A DNA stretch of 64,000 bases from Neisseria musculi (GTDB taxonomy: Bacteria > Pseudomonadota > Gammaproteobacteria > Burkholderiales > Neisseriaceae): NCBI RefSeq assembly GCF_014297595.2, contig NZ_CP060414.2, positions 1,302,001 through 1,366,000 of the forward strand. The letters are read 5' to 3'. The notes below the pieces were generated by a model. The model was not told the origin of the DNA and did not search any database. It saw nothing but the letters and a program-made list of their open reading frames with translations. This document shows positions 48,346 through 58,215 of this stretch, in pieces. The first letter of the stretch is position 1; the number at the start of each line of letters is the position of its first letter. The position numbers were made by a program, and so were the translations under genes.

Positions 48346-49583
48346 TTACCCTTTCTCTGCCCGCACTATTTTGCTTTCACGAATCGGCAGGTTCAGCAAC
48401 GCCGCCGCTGCGGCCAATGCCATATCGGCATACCACATCCAGCCGTAGTCGCCGAATGCGGTGATGGCCGTGCCGCCGAGATAAGCTCCGAAAAAACCGC
48501 CGATCTGGTGAGAGAGTAAAGTCAGCCCGAACAAGGTAGCCAAATAACGCACACCAAACAGTTTGCCGACAATGGCGGCAGTGGGCGGCACCGTAGCCAG
48601 CCAAGTCAAGCCCAACCCTGCCGCAAAAAGATAAAACGCTACATCGGTTCGCGGCATCACCAAATACGCCGCAATCAGCAGCGCGCGTGAAGCATACATT
48701 GCAAACAGCAGATATTTGCTGCGCCAGCGGCCGACCGCCCAGCCTACTATCAGGCTGCCGATAACGTTGGTAATTCCGATAAGCGCCAGCGACCATGAAG
48801 CCACGGCAGGCGGCAGGCCGCACAGCGCCACTTCGGTGGGCAGGTGTGTGACCAAGAAGGCAATATGGAAACCGCAGGTAAAAAAGCCCAAATGTAGCAG
48901 AATATAGCTGCGGTCTTTGGCCGACTGCGCCAAAGCCTGCTTCAAGGTTTGGCTGCCGTCCGGCTCAAAGGCCGTCTGAACGGTTGCGGCATCACCGCAC
49001 GTGAGCAGGCGCGCCAGAGGCAAAGCCAGCAACCCGGCTGCCGCCAACGCATAGGCGGCAACGCGCCAGCCTGCGGCAGGCAGCAGAACCAGCCCCTGCA
49101 CCAGCGGCGCAAACAGAAACTGCCCGAGCGATCCGCCCGCATTCAGCACGCCCGAAGCCGTGCCGCGCAGATGCGGCGGCACTTTGCCGGCCACCCTGCC
49201 CATTAAAATCGAAAAACTGCCTGCACCTGCGCCAAATGCAATCATCACGCCCATTGTCAGTGTCACCCCCAAGTGCCCGGCAGCCACGGCATCAGCCCGC
49301 AACCGGCTGCCAGCAGCAGCGTTCCCCACAAAAGCACCGGCCATGCACCAAAGCGGTCGGCGAGCGCACCGGTAATCGGCTGCGACACGCCCCACATCAG
49401 CTGCATGACCGCTATCGCGAAGCTGACCGCAGAGATGCTCAATGCCGTGTCGCGCACCATAGGCTGCACAAACAACCCCAGCGACATTCTGATGCCCATG
49501 GTAATCATCAACACTAAAGCCGCCGCCAAAACCGGCAGCCACACATAACGCCGGTTGTATTGGGATTGCCGGAGTGCTTCCAT
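48346..49583 (-). pseudogene. MFS transporter broken by a one-base frameshift in a G run
   Basis: Two overlapping minus-strand frames together encode a complete 412-residue, 12-helix MFS transporter. The first (from ATG 49583, MEALRQSQYNRRYVWLPVLAA) runs through GALADRFGAWPV to MPWLPGTWG and stops at 49263. The rest continues in the next frame as TLTMGVMIAFGAGAGSF to 48346. The break lies at GGGGG (49266-49270): a sixth G restores TWGVTLTM without a stop. The tract is short, so a fixed mutation or sequencing error is as likely as phase variation. Substrate unknown. Confidence 0.85.
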
Positions 49584-49800
49584 ACTTTACACCTTCTATC
49601 CGTTACTGCCTGAAACCTTGCAGAGTCAAGGAAATTTATAGCGAAGGCCGTCTGAAAAAGCAAGCAGCAAAGCATTTTGCCGCAACAGTTGGTTTACAGA
49701 TTCTTTACAGCTACATCGGCTTACACTTATACTGCCCTTGCAGCCTCGGCACCCGGCAGGCACTTGCCTGCCGATTTTCCAATACACAGGAAACTACACC

Positions 49801-51204
49801 ATGACTCCTGATAAAAACCGACCAGAAAACATCGAGTTGCTAAGTGCACAAGCGCCGATAACCGATTTCAAAGGCTTGTTTACCGCCATTGTCGCAGCCA
49901 TCGTCAGCTTCGGCATTTACCATATCCTGCCCTACGACACTAACGCCAACAAAGGGATTGCCGTGTTGGTTTTCGTGGCGATTATGTGGTTTACCGAAGC
50001 GGTGCACATCACCGTAACCGCGCTGATGGTGCCACTGCTGGCTGTGTTGCTGGGTTTCCCGGACATGGACATCAAAAAAGCCATGAGCAGCTTTTCCGAC
50101 CCGATTATCTACATTTTTTTCGGCGGGTTCGCACTTGCTGCCGCACTGCATATGCAGCGGCTCGACCGAAAAATTGCCGTTTGGCTGATTTCACTCTCAC
50201 GCGGCAATATGAAAGTGGCTGTACTGATGTTGTTTGCCGTAACCGCCTTCCTGTCAATGTGGATCAGCAACACCGCCACTGCCGCCATGATGCTGCCTCT
50301 GGCCATGGGCATGATGGATCATCTCGATAAAGAAAAAGAACGCAAAACCTTTGTGTTTGTATTACTCGGCATCGCCTACTGCGCCAGCATAGGCGGCTTA
50401 GGCACCATCGTAGGCTCGCCGCCCAACGCCATTGCCGCCAAAGCATTAGACTTAGACTTTATGGGCTGGATGAAAATGGGTCTGCCCATGATGCTGCTGA
50501 TGCTGCCGCTGATGCTGTTTTCTCTTTATATTATTCTGCGCCCCAACCTAAACGAGCGCGTAGAAGTAAAAACCGAACATATCCCGTGGACGCTTCACCG
50601 CATACTCGCCATGCTGATTTTTATCGCCACCGCTACCGCGTGGATATTCGGTGCCAAAATCAAAGACGTTTTCGGCATTTCCAACCCCGACACCGTTATT
50701 GCCCTGATAGCCGCCGTTTCGGTGGTGGTATTCGGCGTAGCGCGCTGGCGCGAAGTAGCCCGCAACACCGACTGGGGCGTGTTGATGCTCTTTGGCGGCG
50801 GCATCTGCCTGAGCAACCTGATGCAGGTTTCCGGCGCTTCCGAAGCCATCGGCCAGCAGGTTGCCACCACATTTGCGCTAGCACATCCATTGGTTGTCAT
50901 TTTCATTGTAGCCACTTTCATCATCTTCTTAACCGAATTCACCAGCAACACCGCTTCTGCCGCACTGTTGGTGCCGATTTTTGCCGGCGTTGCCGCCCAA
51001 ATGGGGCTGCCTAAAGAAGTGATGGTATTCGTTATCGGCATTGGTGCCTCCTGCGCCTTCATGCTGCCGGTTGCCACACCGCCCAACGCCATCGTGTTCG
51101 GCACAGGCTTGGTGAAACAGAAAGATATGATGCGCGTGGGTTTGCTGCTGAACATTCTCTGCATCATCCTCGTTGCCCTGTGGGCCTACACTTTCTACGC
51201 ATAA
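49801..51204 (+). CDS. DASS-family (SLC13) sodium/carboxylate symporter
   Basis: 467 residues with about 12 hydrophobic segments and the two SNT signatures: MWISNTATAAMMLPLA (about residues 150-165) and LTEFTSNTASAALLVPI in the second half. TIVGSPPNAIAAK and VATPPNAIVFGTG complete the inverted repeat. It imports di- or tricarboxylates such as succinate, malate or citrate with sodium. ATG at 49801; the in-frame upstream codons lack similarity. A DUS-pair terminator follows. Confidence 0.92.
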   Translation: MTPDKNRPENIELLSAQAPITDFKGLFTAIVAAIVSFGIYHILPYDTNANKGIAVLVFVAIMWFTEAVHITVTALMVPLLAVLLGFPDMDIKKAMSSFSDPIIYIFFGGFALAAALHMQRLDRKIAVWLISLSRGNMKVAVLMLFAVTAFLSMWISNTATAAMMLPLAMGMMDHLDKEKERKTFVFVLLGIAYCASIGGLGTIVGSPPNAIAAKALDLDFMGWMKMGLPMMLLMLPLMLFSLYIILRPNLNERVEVKTEHIPWTLHRILAMLIFIATATAWIFGAKIKDVFGISNPDTVIALIAAVSVVVFGVARWREVARNTDWGVLMLFGGGICLSNLMQVSGASEAIGQQVATTFALAHPLVVIFIVATFIIFLTEFTSNTASAALLVPIFAGVAAQMGLPKEVMVFVIGIGASCAFMLPVATPPNAIVFGTGLVKQKDMMRVGLLLNILCIILVALWAYTFYA

Positions 51205-51215
51205 TTCAAAAGCAG

Positions 51216-51249
51216 AAAGGCCGTCTGAAAACATTTTCAGACGGCCTTT
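51216..51249 (+). terminator. DUS-pair terminator
   Basis: AAAGGCCGTCTGAAAA pairs with TTTTCAGACGGCCTTT. Confidence 0.8.
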
Positions 51250-51331
51250 CCCTTGCGCTTGAACTCCGCGGTTTATTTTGAAAAAATGCTACAATATACA
51301 GTTTCATTTTTTCAGACGGCTTTAAGCAGAT

Positions 51332-54190
51332 ATGAGCAATAACGACACCATCCGCATTCGTGGCGCACGCACCCATAATTTGAAAAACATCGACCTGGAT
51401 ATTCCCCGCAACCGGTTGGTGGTGGTAACCGGTCTTTCGGGCAGCGGTAAATCAAGCTTGGCCTTCGACACGCTGTATGCCGAAGGCCAGCGGCGTTATG
51501 TGGAAAGTCTTTCTGCCTATGCCCGCCAATTTCTGCAGATGATGGACAAACCTGATGTCGATTTAATCGAGGGGCTTTCTCCTGCTATTTCCATCGAGCA
51601 GAAATCTACCAGCCATAACCCGCGCTCTACGGTAGGTACGGTAACCGAAATCCACGATTATCTGCGCTTGCTGTATGCCCGGGTCGGCACGCCTTATTGC
51701 CCGGAACACGGCCTTGCGCTTTCCAGCCAAACCGTATCTCAGATGGTTGATGCCGTGTTGAAGTTGCCGGAGGACAGCCGGGTGATGATTCTTGCTCCTG
51801 CCGTACGCGGGCGAAAAGGCGAGTTTGTCGAATTTTTTGCCGATTTGCGGGCGCAAGGTTTTGCCCGTGTGCGCGTGGATAGCGAAATTTTTCAGTTGGA
51901 CGAAGTGCCGAAGCTGGAAAAAAACATCAAACACGATATCGATGTGGTCATTGACCGCGTTAAGGTAAAAGCCGATATCAAACAACGCTTGGCCGAAAGT
52001 TTTGAAACTGCCTTGCGCCACGGCGGCGAGCGTGCGCTGGCTTTGGAAATGGACAGCGGCGGAGAACATTGGTTTTCTGCCCGGTTTGCCTGCCCCGTCT
52101 GCTCATACAGCCTGCCCGAGTTGGAACCGCGCCTGTTTTCCTTTAACAACCCTGCCGGCGCCTGCCCCACCTGTGACGGTTTGGGCAATATGAACTTTTT
52201 CGACCCCGAACGCGTGGTGCTGCACCCTGAATTATCGCTGGCTGCCGGCGCAATCAAAGGCTGGGACAAACGCAACCAATTTTATTTTCAAATGATTCAA
52301 TCGCTGGCTGCCCATTACGGTTTTGATGTGGGCATGCCGTTTAAAAACCTGCCTGAAAAAGTGAAAAAGGTGGTGCTGCACGGCTCAGGCAAAGAGGTTA
52401 TCGAATTCCGCTACCTTTCTGAAAAAGGCACTATCTTCAACCGCAGTCATGCTTTTGAGGGCATCATTCCTAACTTGGAGCGCCGTTTCCGTGAAACCGA
52501 CTCCGCCACCGTGCGCGAAGAACTGCTGCAATATCAAAGCCACAAAGCCTGCCCGAGTTGCGGCGGCGCGCGCTTGCGAAAAGAAGCGCGCTATGTTTAT
52601 GTGGGCAAACAGCCGCTGCACGAGCTTTCGGCTTGGCCGCTTACTCAAACCCATGATTTTTTTGAAAAACTCGATTTAGAGGGCAATAAAAAACAGATTG
52701 CCGAAAAAATTCTCAAAGAAATCACCGAGCGTTTGGGCTTTTTGATTAATGTAGGCCTCGATTATCTTAATCTTTCCCGCTCCGCCGAAACCCTTTCCGG
52801 CGGCGAAGCCCAGCGTATCCGCCTGGCCAGCCAAATCGGTTCGGGCTTAACCGGCGTAATGTATGTGCTGGACGAGCCTTCTATCGGGCTGCACCAGCGC
52901 GACAACGACCGCCTGCTTGCCACCCTCAAACGCTTGCGCAACTTAGGCAACAGCGTGATCGTGGTGGAACATGACGAAGATGCCATCCGCGAAGCCGATT
53001 TTGTTATCGACATGGGGCCGGGAGCAGGCGAACACGGCGGAGCCGTATTAATTGCCGACACGCCCGAAAAAGTTGCCTCCTGTGGAGAATCCGTTACCGG
53101 ACAATATCTGAGCGGTAAGAAAAAAATCGAAGTGCCGTCTGAAAGAACACCGCCCAACCCTGAAAGAATGTTGGTATTAAAAGGCGCACGCGGCAATAAT
53201 CTTAAAAACGTAACCCTCGAATTACCGTTGGGCTTAATCACCTGCATCACCGGCGTGTCCGGCAGCGGAAAATCCACCCTGATTAATGACACGCTCGCCA
53301 AAATCACCGCCCGCGAACTTAACCGTGCCCGCGAACTTAACCGTGCCCACGAGGAACCTGCACCCTACAACGATATCACCGGCCTCGAGCATCTCGACAA
53401 AGTGATTAATGTCGATCAATCCCCCATCGGCCGCACCCCGCGTTCCAACCCTGCCACGTATACCGGCCTGTTCACTCCCATCCGCGATCTTTTCGCCGGC
53501 GTGCCGCTTGCCCGCGAGCGCGGCTACAATGTCGGCCGTTTCTCGTTTAACGTTAAAGGCGGCCGCTGCGAAGCCTGCCAGGGTGATGGCGTGATCAAAG
53601 TGGAAATGCATTTTCTGCCCGATGTGTATGTGCCTTGCGAAGTGTGCCACGGCAAACGCTACAACCGCGAAACTCTCGAAGTGCAATATAAAGGTAAAAA
53701 TATCAGCCAAGTGCTGGATATGACCGTAGAAGAAGCCCGCGAATTCTTCGATGCCGTGCCCACCGTATCGCGTAAATTGCAAACCCTGATGGATGTCGGC
53801 TTAGGCTATATCCGCCTCGGCCAATCCGCCACCACCTTATCGGGCGGCGAAGCCCAGCGCATCAAACTCGCGTTGGAACTCTCCAAACGCGATACAGGGC
53901 GGACATTGTATATTTTGGACGAACCGACCACGGGTTTACACTTTGCCGACATCGCCTTATTGCTCAAAGTGATCGGCCGTCTGAAAGGCAAAGGCAACTC
54001 AATTGTGATTATCGAACATAATTTAGACGTGATTAAAACGGCAGATTATATTGTCGATTTAGGGCCGGAAGGCGGCGGCGGCGGCGGGCGGATTATTGCC
54101 AAAGGCTCGCCGGAAGAAGTGGTAAAGATTAAGGGAAGTTATACGGGGAGGTATTTGAAAGAGATTTTAAAAAGTAAAATGGTTAAATAA
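51332..54190 (+). CDS. uvrA: UvrABC excinuclease subunit A
   Basis: 952 residues with two ABC halves. First: [12 protein letters not shown] near residue 31, a zinc-finger region with CPVCSY and [25 protein letters not shown]. Second: [19 protein letters not shown] with [24 protein letters not shown]. It recognises bulky DNA damage and loads UvrB. A perfect 18-bp tandem duplication (53312-53329, 53330-53347) repeats RELNRA twice in the second half, just before the segment with [15 protein letters not shown]; UvrA proteins normally have this hexapeptide once. Confidence 0.97.
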   Translation: MSNNDTIRIRGARTHNLKNIDLDIPRNRLVVVTGLSGSGKSSLAFDTLYAEGQRRYVESLSAYARQFLQMMDKPDVDLIEGLSPAISIEQKSTSHNPRSTVGTVTEIHDYLRLLYARVGTPYCPEHGLALSSQTVSQMVDAVLKLPEDSRVMILAPAVRGRKGEFVEFFADLRAQGFARVRVDSEIFQLDEVPKLEKNIKHDIDVVIDRVKVKADIKQRLAESFETALRHGGERALALEMDSGGEHWFSARFACPVCSYSLPELEPRLFSFNNPAGACPTCDGLGNMNFFDPERVVLHPELSLAAGAIKGWDKRNQFYFQMIQSLAAHYGFDVGMPFKNLPEKVKKVVLHGSGKEVIEFRYLSEKGTIFNRSHAFEGIIPNLERRFRETDSATVREELLQYQSHKACPSCGGARLRKEARYVYVGKQPLHELSAWPLTQTHDFFEKLDLEGNKKQIAEKILKEITERLGFLINVGLDYLNLSRSAETLSGGEAQRIRLASQIGSGLTGVMYVLDEPSIGLHQRDNDRLLATLKRLRNLGNSVIVVEHDEDAIREADFVIDMGPGAGEHGGAVLIADTPEKVASCGESVTGQYLSGKKKIEVPSERTPPNPERMLVLKGARGNNLKNVTLELPLGLITCITGVSGSGKSTLINDTLAKITARELNRARELNRAHEEPAPYNDITGLEHLDKVINVDQSPIGRTPRSNPATYTGLFTPIRDLFAGVPLARERGYNVGRFSFNVKGGRCEACQGDGVIKVEMHFLPDVYVPCEVCHGKRYNRETLEVQYKGKNISQVLDMTVEEAREFFDAVPTVSRKLQTLMDVGLGYIRLGQSATTLSGGEAQRIKLALELSKRDTGRTLYILDEPTTGLHFADIALLLKVIGRLKGKGNSIVIIEHNLDVIKTADYIVDLGPEGGGGGGRIIAKGSPEEVVKIKGSYTGRYLKEILKSKMVK
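53312..53347. repeat. 18-bp in-frame tandem duplication in uvrA
   Basis: cgcgaacttaaccgtgcc occurs twice in a row, encoding [12 protein letters not shown]. Confidence 0.95.
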
Positions 54191-54346
54191 CTAATATTCA
54201 ACAACTTAACAGAAGAAAGCATGTTTATTTATGTATATTTAGATTTATTGTAAAAAATAAAATCATTAGAAATAACCTCAGGTACAGGTGGATTGGTTAA
54301 AGGCCTAGAACTAGCTAGTTTCAAGCATACCTTTTTCATTGAATGT
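54191..54346. other. AT-rich spacer after uvrA
   Basis: Start of the AT-rich accessory region. No gene or terminator identified. Confidence 0.4.
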
Positions 54347-54940
54347 GGAGCTGACGTAAAATTAGTGGTCATGACAGGCTGCTAAAATGAAGATAACCCA
54401 TTGCAAGCTACAACGCCCACACAGAAAAAACTGCTTGAGTTTTTTATGATGGAGGTTATCACCCGCTTGGCTTCGGATATTCTCAGTATCCAAGCCAATC
54501 CCGCCATGTTGTTCTACCGAAAAATCAGCCAAGACACCGCACATCATTTGGCTTCATGCCGATGAAGTTTTGAGGGTATAGTTGAATGGGATGAGAACTA
54601 CTTTGGCGGAAGGTGTAAGGGCAGGTGTGGTCGCGGCGCAATGGGTAAAATGGACTGCCTTCGGTATCCTGAAACGGCAAAGCAAAATGTTTACCCTTGC
54701 GGTGGAAAACATCAGGTGGAATACTTCACTTCCTGTTATCAAAAAGAAAACTATGCCCGACAACGTTGGTTACACTGGCTGTTTCAAAAGCTATGATGTT
54801 CTGGATGTTAGTGAATTTACCCCAGCACATCAATCATTCCCAGTTGTTTGCAGACCGTCAAAACCAAATTTCAACACGCCAAGTGAGCAGCTAAAAACAT
54901 TGCTAAAATGGTGTGGTATTTAGGGCTAACCTACGTCCCT
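54347..54940 (+). mobile_element. decayed IS1595-family element, type A (internally deleted)
   Basis: The ends match the type A element at 62040-62752: left GGAGCTGACGTAAAATTAG, right TAGGGCTAACCTACGTCCCT. Between them a transposase begins with ATG at 54387 (MKITHCKLQRP), reads WDENYFGGRCKGRCGRGAMGK, shifts frame near 54650, and ends with SEQLKTLLKWCGI at 54921. About 120 bp including the HINGIE region with the catalytic Glu is missing. It is non-functional. No clear target duplication. Confidence 0.75.
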
Positions 54941-54975
54941 CCTAAATAAATGATAAGAGAAAAAGGATAATATAG

Positions 54976-55980
54976 ATGATTATTAAACTATTTGAGCCGT
55001 GTGAAAACGACTTGCTCGCGTTAAATCAGCTTTTGTCTTTGCCAAATATTCCACTAGAAACATAAAATAAAATCCGGCAAGAAATCAAAAAATCCAGTCG
55101 GGAATGAAAGGCGAAAAAGAAGCAGCGTATCAGATCAATTTTCATTATGCAGCATTGAAAAATTGGATAGTGATTAACGATTTACCTTTGGAGTTTAATG
55201 AATTCACCGCACAAATAGACCATTTGTTGATTAACCGTTTCCTAGAAATTTATGTCTGCGAAAGTAAGAATTTTAACGAAGGCATCGCCATCAATGATCA
55301 AGGGGAATTTTCGGCTTTCTACCAGAGGAAACCGTACGGTATCCCTTCCCATATTGAGCAAAATAGCCATTATATCACACTATTGAAAAAACCGTTTGAC
55401 AGCGGCGCAGTAAACTTGCCCATCCGCTTGGACTCTAAAATAAAACCTACACTTTTTAGCCTGATTTTAATTGCCAACTCGACACAGATTTCACCTCCAA
55501 GAAACGGACTGTCTATTTAAGGATCGAATCATCAAAGTGGAGCAGACAAAAAACAAAATTGGAAGCGGCGAGGACAATCCGGCTTTGACGACTTCTGTGG
55601 TCAAGCTGGTTTCCACAAAAACCCTGCAAAACTTTGCCGAATCTCTCGCTGCCATGCACCAAACTGCAAATATTGATTGGCCTGCCCGTTTTGGTATTTT
55701 GGATACGGAATTCGTGTGTATCAATACGAAAGAACCCGTTTCCGTTATTAAGCAGTTGGTTGCAAAATCCTCGGTAACAGAAAACAATGCTGATGTAGAA
55801 AAAGCAGAGCCCGCCAAACATTTGATTTATACATCATGCGGCATTAAGGTTAATTATAATATCGGTATTTTTTGTTAGCACAACAAAAAACGTTTTCAAG
55901 GCAATGTTTATTGCTATAAATGCCAGAAAGAGATACCCGCTACTTGGACAAGTGCCGGTTGGGTTTTATTATTTTCTTGA
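54976..55980 (+). pseudogene. NERD-domain protein with C-terminal zinc ribbon, multiply broken
   Basis: From ATG 54976 (site aagga) the frame gives MIIKLFEPCENDLLALNQLL and meets TAA at 55063. A NERD (nuclease-related) domain then follows in another frame (GEKEAAYQINFHYAALKNW, FTAQIDHLLINRFLEIYVCESKNF), which shifts frame again near 55495. The last part reads IKVEQTKNKIGSGEDN and a zinc-ribbon-like TSCGIKVNYNIGIFC, TAG at 55876-55878 where Trp is likely, then RFQGNVYCYKCQKE to 55980. NERD domains occur in DNA-processing and defence-associated proteins. At least four lesions show long decay. Confidence 0.75.
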
Positions 55981-56199
55981 GAGTTTTTGCCGCTTCGCCC
56001 TAACCTGCTGCCTAGGGTAAGCGTATCCCGAGTAAAACATCAATTTCATATAGATATATGAGATACAAACGTACCGACTATGCTTCTTTATCCAAGCTGT
56101 CTGAAAAGAGTTTCAGACAGCTTTATTTTAACGGCATCAGTCATCCCGTGAATTTTCTATCATCTCAAACCCTTTGCGGTTATTGTAGATATTAGAAAA
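55981..56199. other. spacer with terminator-like hairpin
   Basis: No gene apart from the hairpin at 56094-56123. Confidence 0.4.
56094..56129 (+). terminator. intrinsic terminator built from a non-DUS variant
   Basis: AAGCTGTCTGAAA pairs with TTTCAGACAGCTT around AGAG, then tatttta. It resembles a DUS pair but has GCTGTCTGAA in place of GCCGTCTGAA. Confidence 0.7.
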
Positions 56200-56281
56200 G
56201 GCTCTAGACTAGCAGAATAGCTCTGTTAGCCTAGAAAAATGAAATATAACACCAAGTTAAGTTACTATCAGCTCAAAAAAT

Positions 56282-57001
56282 GGGGCTGTACTAGATAACT
56301 AGGGAAATTTAACTTCAGGTTAGAATAATCCCTATGAGAAAAAGTCGTTTAAGTCAGTACAAGCAAAACAAACTGATTGAACTATTTGTTGCAGGTGTTA
56401 CCGCTCGCACAGCGGCGCAATTAGTTAGCGTCAATAAAAATACCGCTGCCTATTACTTCCACCGTTTGCGCTTACTTATCTATCACAACAGCCCGCATCT
56501 GGAAATGCTTGATGGTGAAGTAGAAGTTGATGAAAGCTATTTTGGCGGACAACGCAAAGGCAAACGTGGTCGCGGTGCGGCTGGCAAAGTGGCTGTATTC
56601 GGGCTTTTGAAGCGTAATGGTAAGGTTTACACCGTTGCCGTACCCAATACACAAACTGCGACTTTATTGCCAATTATCCGCGAGCAAGTGAAGCCTGACA
56701 GCATTGTTTATACCGATTGTTACAAAAGTTATGACGTTCTTGATGTGAGCGAATTTTCACATTTTCGGATCAATCACAGCACACATTTTGCTGAGCGACA
56801 AAATCACATTAACGGAATTGAGAACTTTTGGAACCAAGCAAAACGCCATTTACGCAAGTTTAACGGCATTCCCAAAGAGCATTTGGAACTGTATTTGAAA
56901 GAGTGTGAATGGCGTTTTAACAACAGTGAGATAAAATTTCAAATTTCTATTTTAAAACAATTAGTAAAGCAGGATTTGTTCTAGTTATCTAGGACAGCCC
57001 C
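56282..57001 (+). mobile_element. IS1016-like insertion sequence, apparently complete
   Basis: 720 bp with inverted repeats GGGGCTGTACTAGATAACTAG and CTAGTTATCTAGGACAGCCCC, and a perfect 8-bp target duplication CAAAAAAT (56274-56281, 57002-57009). It lies inside the type B element. The transposase frame is intact. Confidence 0.92.
56334..56984 (+). CDS. IS1016-like (IS1595 family) transposase, intact
   Basis: 216 residues. Helix-turn-helix-like N-terminus (AGVTARTAAQLVSVNKNTAAYYFHRL) and a DDE-type core: Asp66 in EVDESYFGG, Asp128 in IVYTDCYKSYDV and Glu163 in HINGIENFWNQAK, all intact. The sequence is very like the IS1016 transposase known from Haemophilus influenzae. It is the only undamaged transposase in the window and could act in trans on relatives if their ends were recognised. 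Confidence 0.93.
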   Translation: MRKSRLSQYKQNKLIELFVAGVTARTAAQLVSVNKNTAAYYFHRLRLLIYHNSPHLEMLDGEVEVDESYFGGQRKGKRGRGAAGKVAVFGLLKRNGKVYTVAVPNTQTATLLPIIREQVKPDSIVYTDCYKSYDVLDVSEFSHFRINHSTHFAERQNHINGIENFWNQAKRHLRKFNGIPKEHLELYLKECEWRFNNSEIKFQISILKQLVKQDLF

Positions 57002-57656
57002 CAAAAAATTATCAAGCATTTTTGTGTCGGTATAGAAGCCTCAAAAACCGCTTTGCCGACAGGCTTCAACCGCAATACCATCAACCACCGGTATCGCATG
57101 TTCAGGCACGAAATATACCGCTGCCAAAGCGGGCAAAAAGACCTGTTATACGGCAGCATAAAGGTTGATGAAAGCTATTTGTAGCGCGGTTTCCATGGCA
57201 AGTCAAAGCGTGGCAGAGGAACGCTTAAACAACCCGTCTTTGGTATTTTCGAAAGAGACGGCAGGGTTTATACCGAAATCGTTTCTGATTGTAAAAAGCA
57301 AACACTTCAAACTGTTATATTGGGAAAGGTCTCTCTGGAGGGTGTTGTTTATTCTGATAGCCGGCGCGGTTACAGCGGCCTGGTTGGTGCGGGCTACTCT
57401 AAACATTTGCGCGTTAATCACGGACAAAATGAGTTTGCAGATGGTACCGGGCACATCAATGGTATTGAAAGCTTCTGGAGTTTTACCAAACGAGGGCCCG
57501 CCAAATTCAACGGCGTAACCAAAAACTTTGATTTGCACCTGAAGGAATGCGAATGGCGATGGAACCGAAACTCTGATGAACTGAGTCACGAACTTTGGGG
57601 GCTTTTAAAGTAAATTTATATAAAGCTGCTAGTCTAGAGCCTAGAAAATATCTGAT

Positions 57657-58214
57657 TCATTGTGTGGCCGCTGAAGCAGAGAGCAGTTTTTCCATCGGTT
57701 TCAGATTGACAGCATAGCCTTGATTAACCAGCCATCTGTCTTCTACTCGCCATTTTCCGCCGGCATCTTCCACGCGCACATACCAGTGATGGGTGTCAGG
57801 CAGCGGTTTGAAAACGGCGTTGTACTCAGCTTTGTTGCCCGAAAATACCCCACTTTGCGCGGGTTGCAGTTTCACGGTTTGATCCTCGGCTTTTTTTGCC
57901 GGATGCATCAATACCAAATTAAGCGGTTCCTGCGGGTTGAAGTTGCCGCTAACCAGCACTTTAGCGGCGTTTTTATCGGGATTGACCAACACTTGTGCGT
58001 GAATATTGCGTTTGAAGGCTTCTTCATCGCGGTGCAGTTGCAGGTCGATATGTTTGCCGTCTTTATAATAGTCATCGCTCACCAAGTCGGCCGAATTGCT
58101 TTGGGCTAAGTGGAAAGTGTAGAGGGCGGCAAACACCACAATCACCGGCCCTGCCATCAGCAGCCACGGCCACGGTTCTTTATACCAGACTTTCGATTTT
58201 TGCGTTTGGGGCAC
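57657..58214 (-). CDS. fixH: FixH family protein (cbb3 oxidase assembly)
   Basis: 185 residues. One transmembrane helix near the N-terminus (PWPWLLMAGPVIVVFAALYTF, about 14-34) then a periplasmic domain with SDDYYKDGKHIDLQLHRDEEA. FixH works with CcoG and the copper transporter CcoI in cbb3-type cytochrome oxidase maturation. The start codon is GTG, after ggag; its first base is one base past the ccoG stop. An IS ends 15 bases after its stop. Confidence 0.87.
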   Translation of the reverse strand: MPQTQKSKVWYKEPWPWLLMAGPVIVVFAALYTFHLAQSNSADLVSDDYYKDGKHIDLQLHRDEEAFKRNIHAQVLVNPDKNAAKVLVSGNFNPQEPLNLVLMHPAKKAEDQTVKLQPAQSGVFSGNKAEYNAVFKPLPDTHHWYVRVEDAGGKWRVEDRWLVNQGYAVNLKPMEKLLSASAATQ

Positions 58215-58215
58215 T

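Larger units (their letters stand above)
56200..57641 (+). mobile_element. IS1595-family element type B, copy 1, interrupted by an IS1016-like insertion
   Basis: Terminal inverted repeats GGCTCTAGACTAGC (56200-56213) and GCTAGTCTAGAGCC (57628-57641), flanked by the direct repeat TAGAAAA. Without the inner insertion and its target duplication it is about 714 bp. The transposase starts at MKYNTKLS (56239), has a frameshift early and a TAG after DESYL, then continues as GKSKRGRGTLKQPVFGIFERDGRVYTE to HINGIESFWSFTKRGPAKFNGV and stops at 57613. It is inactive. It ends 15 bases from the fixH stop codon. Confidence 0.85.
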
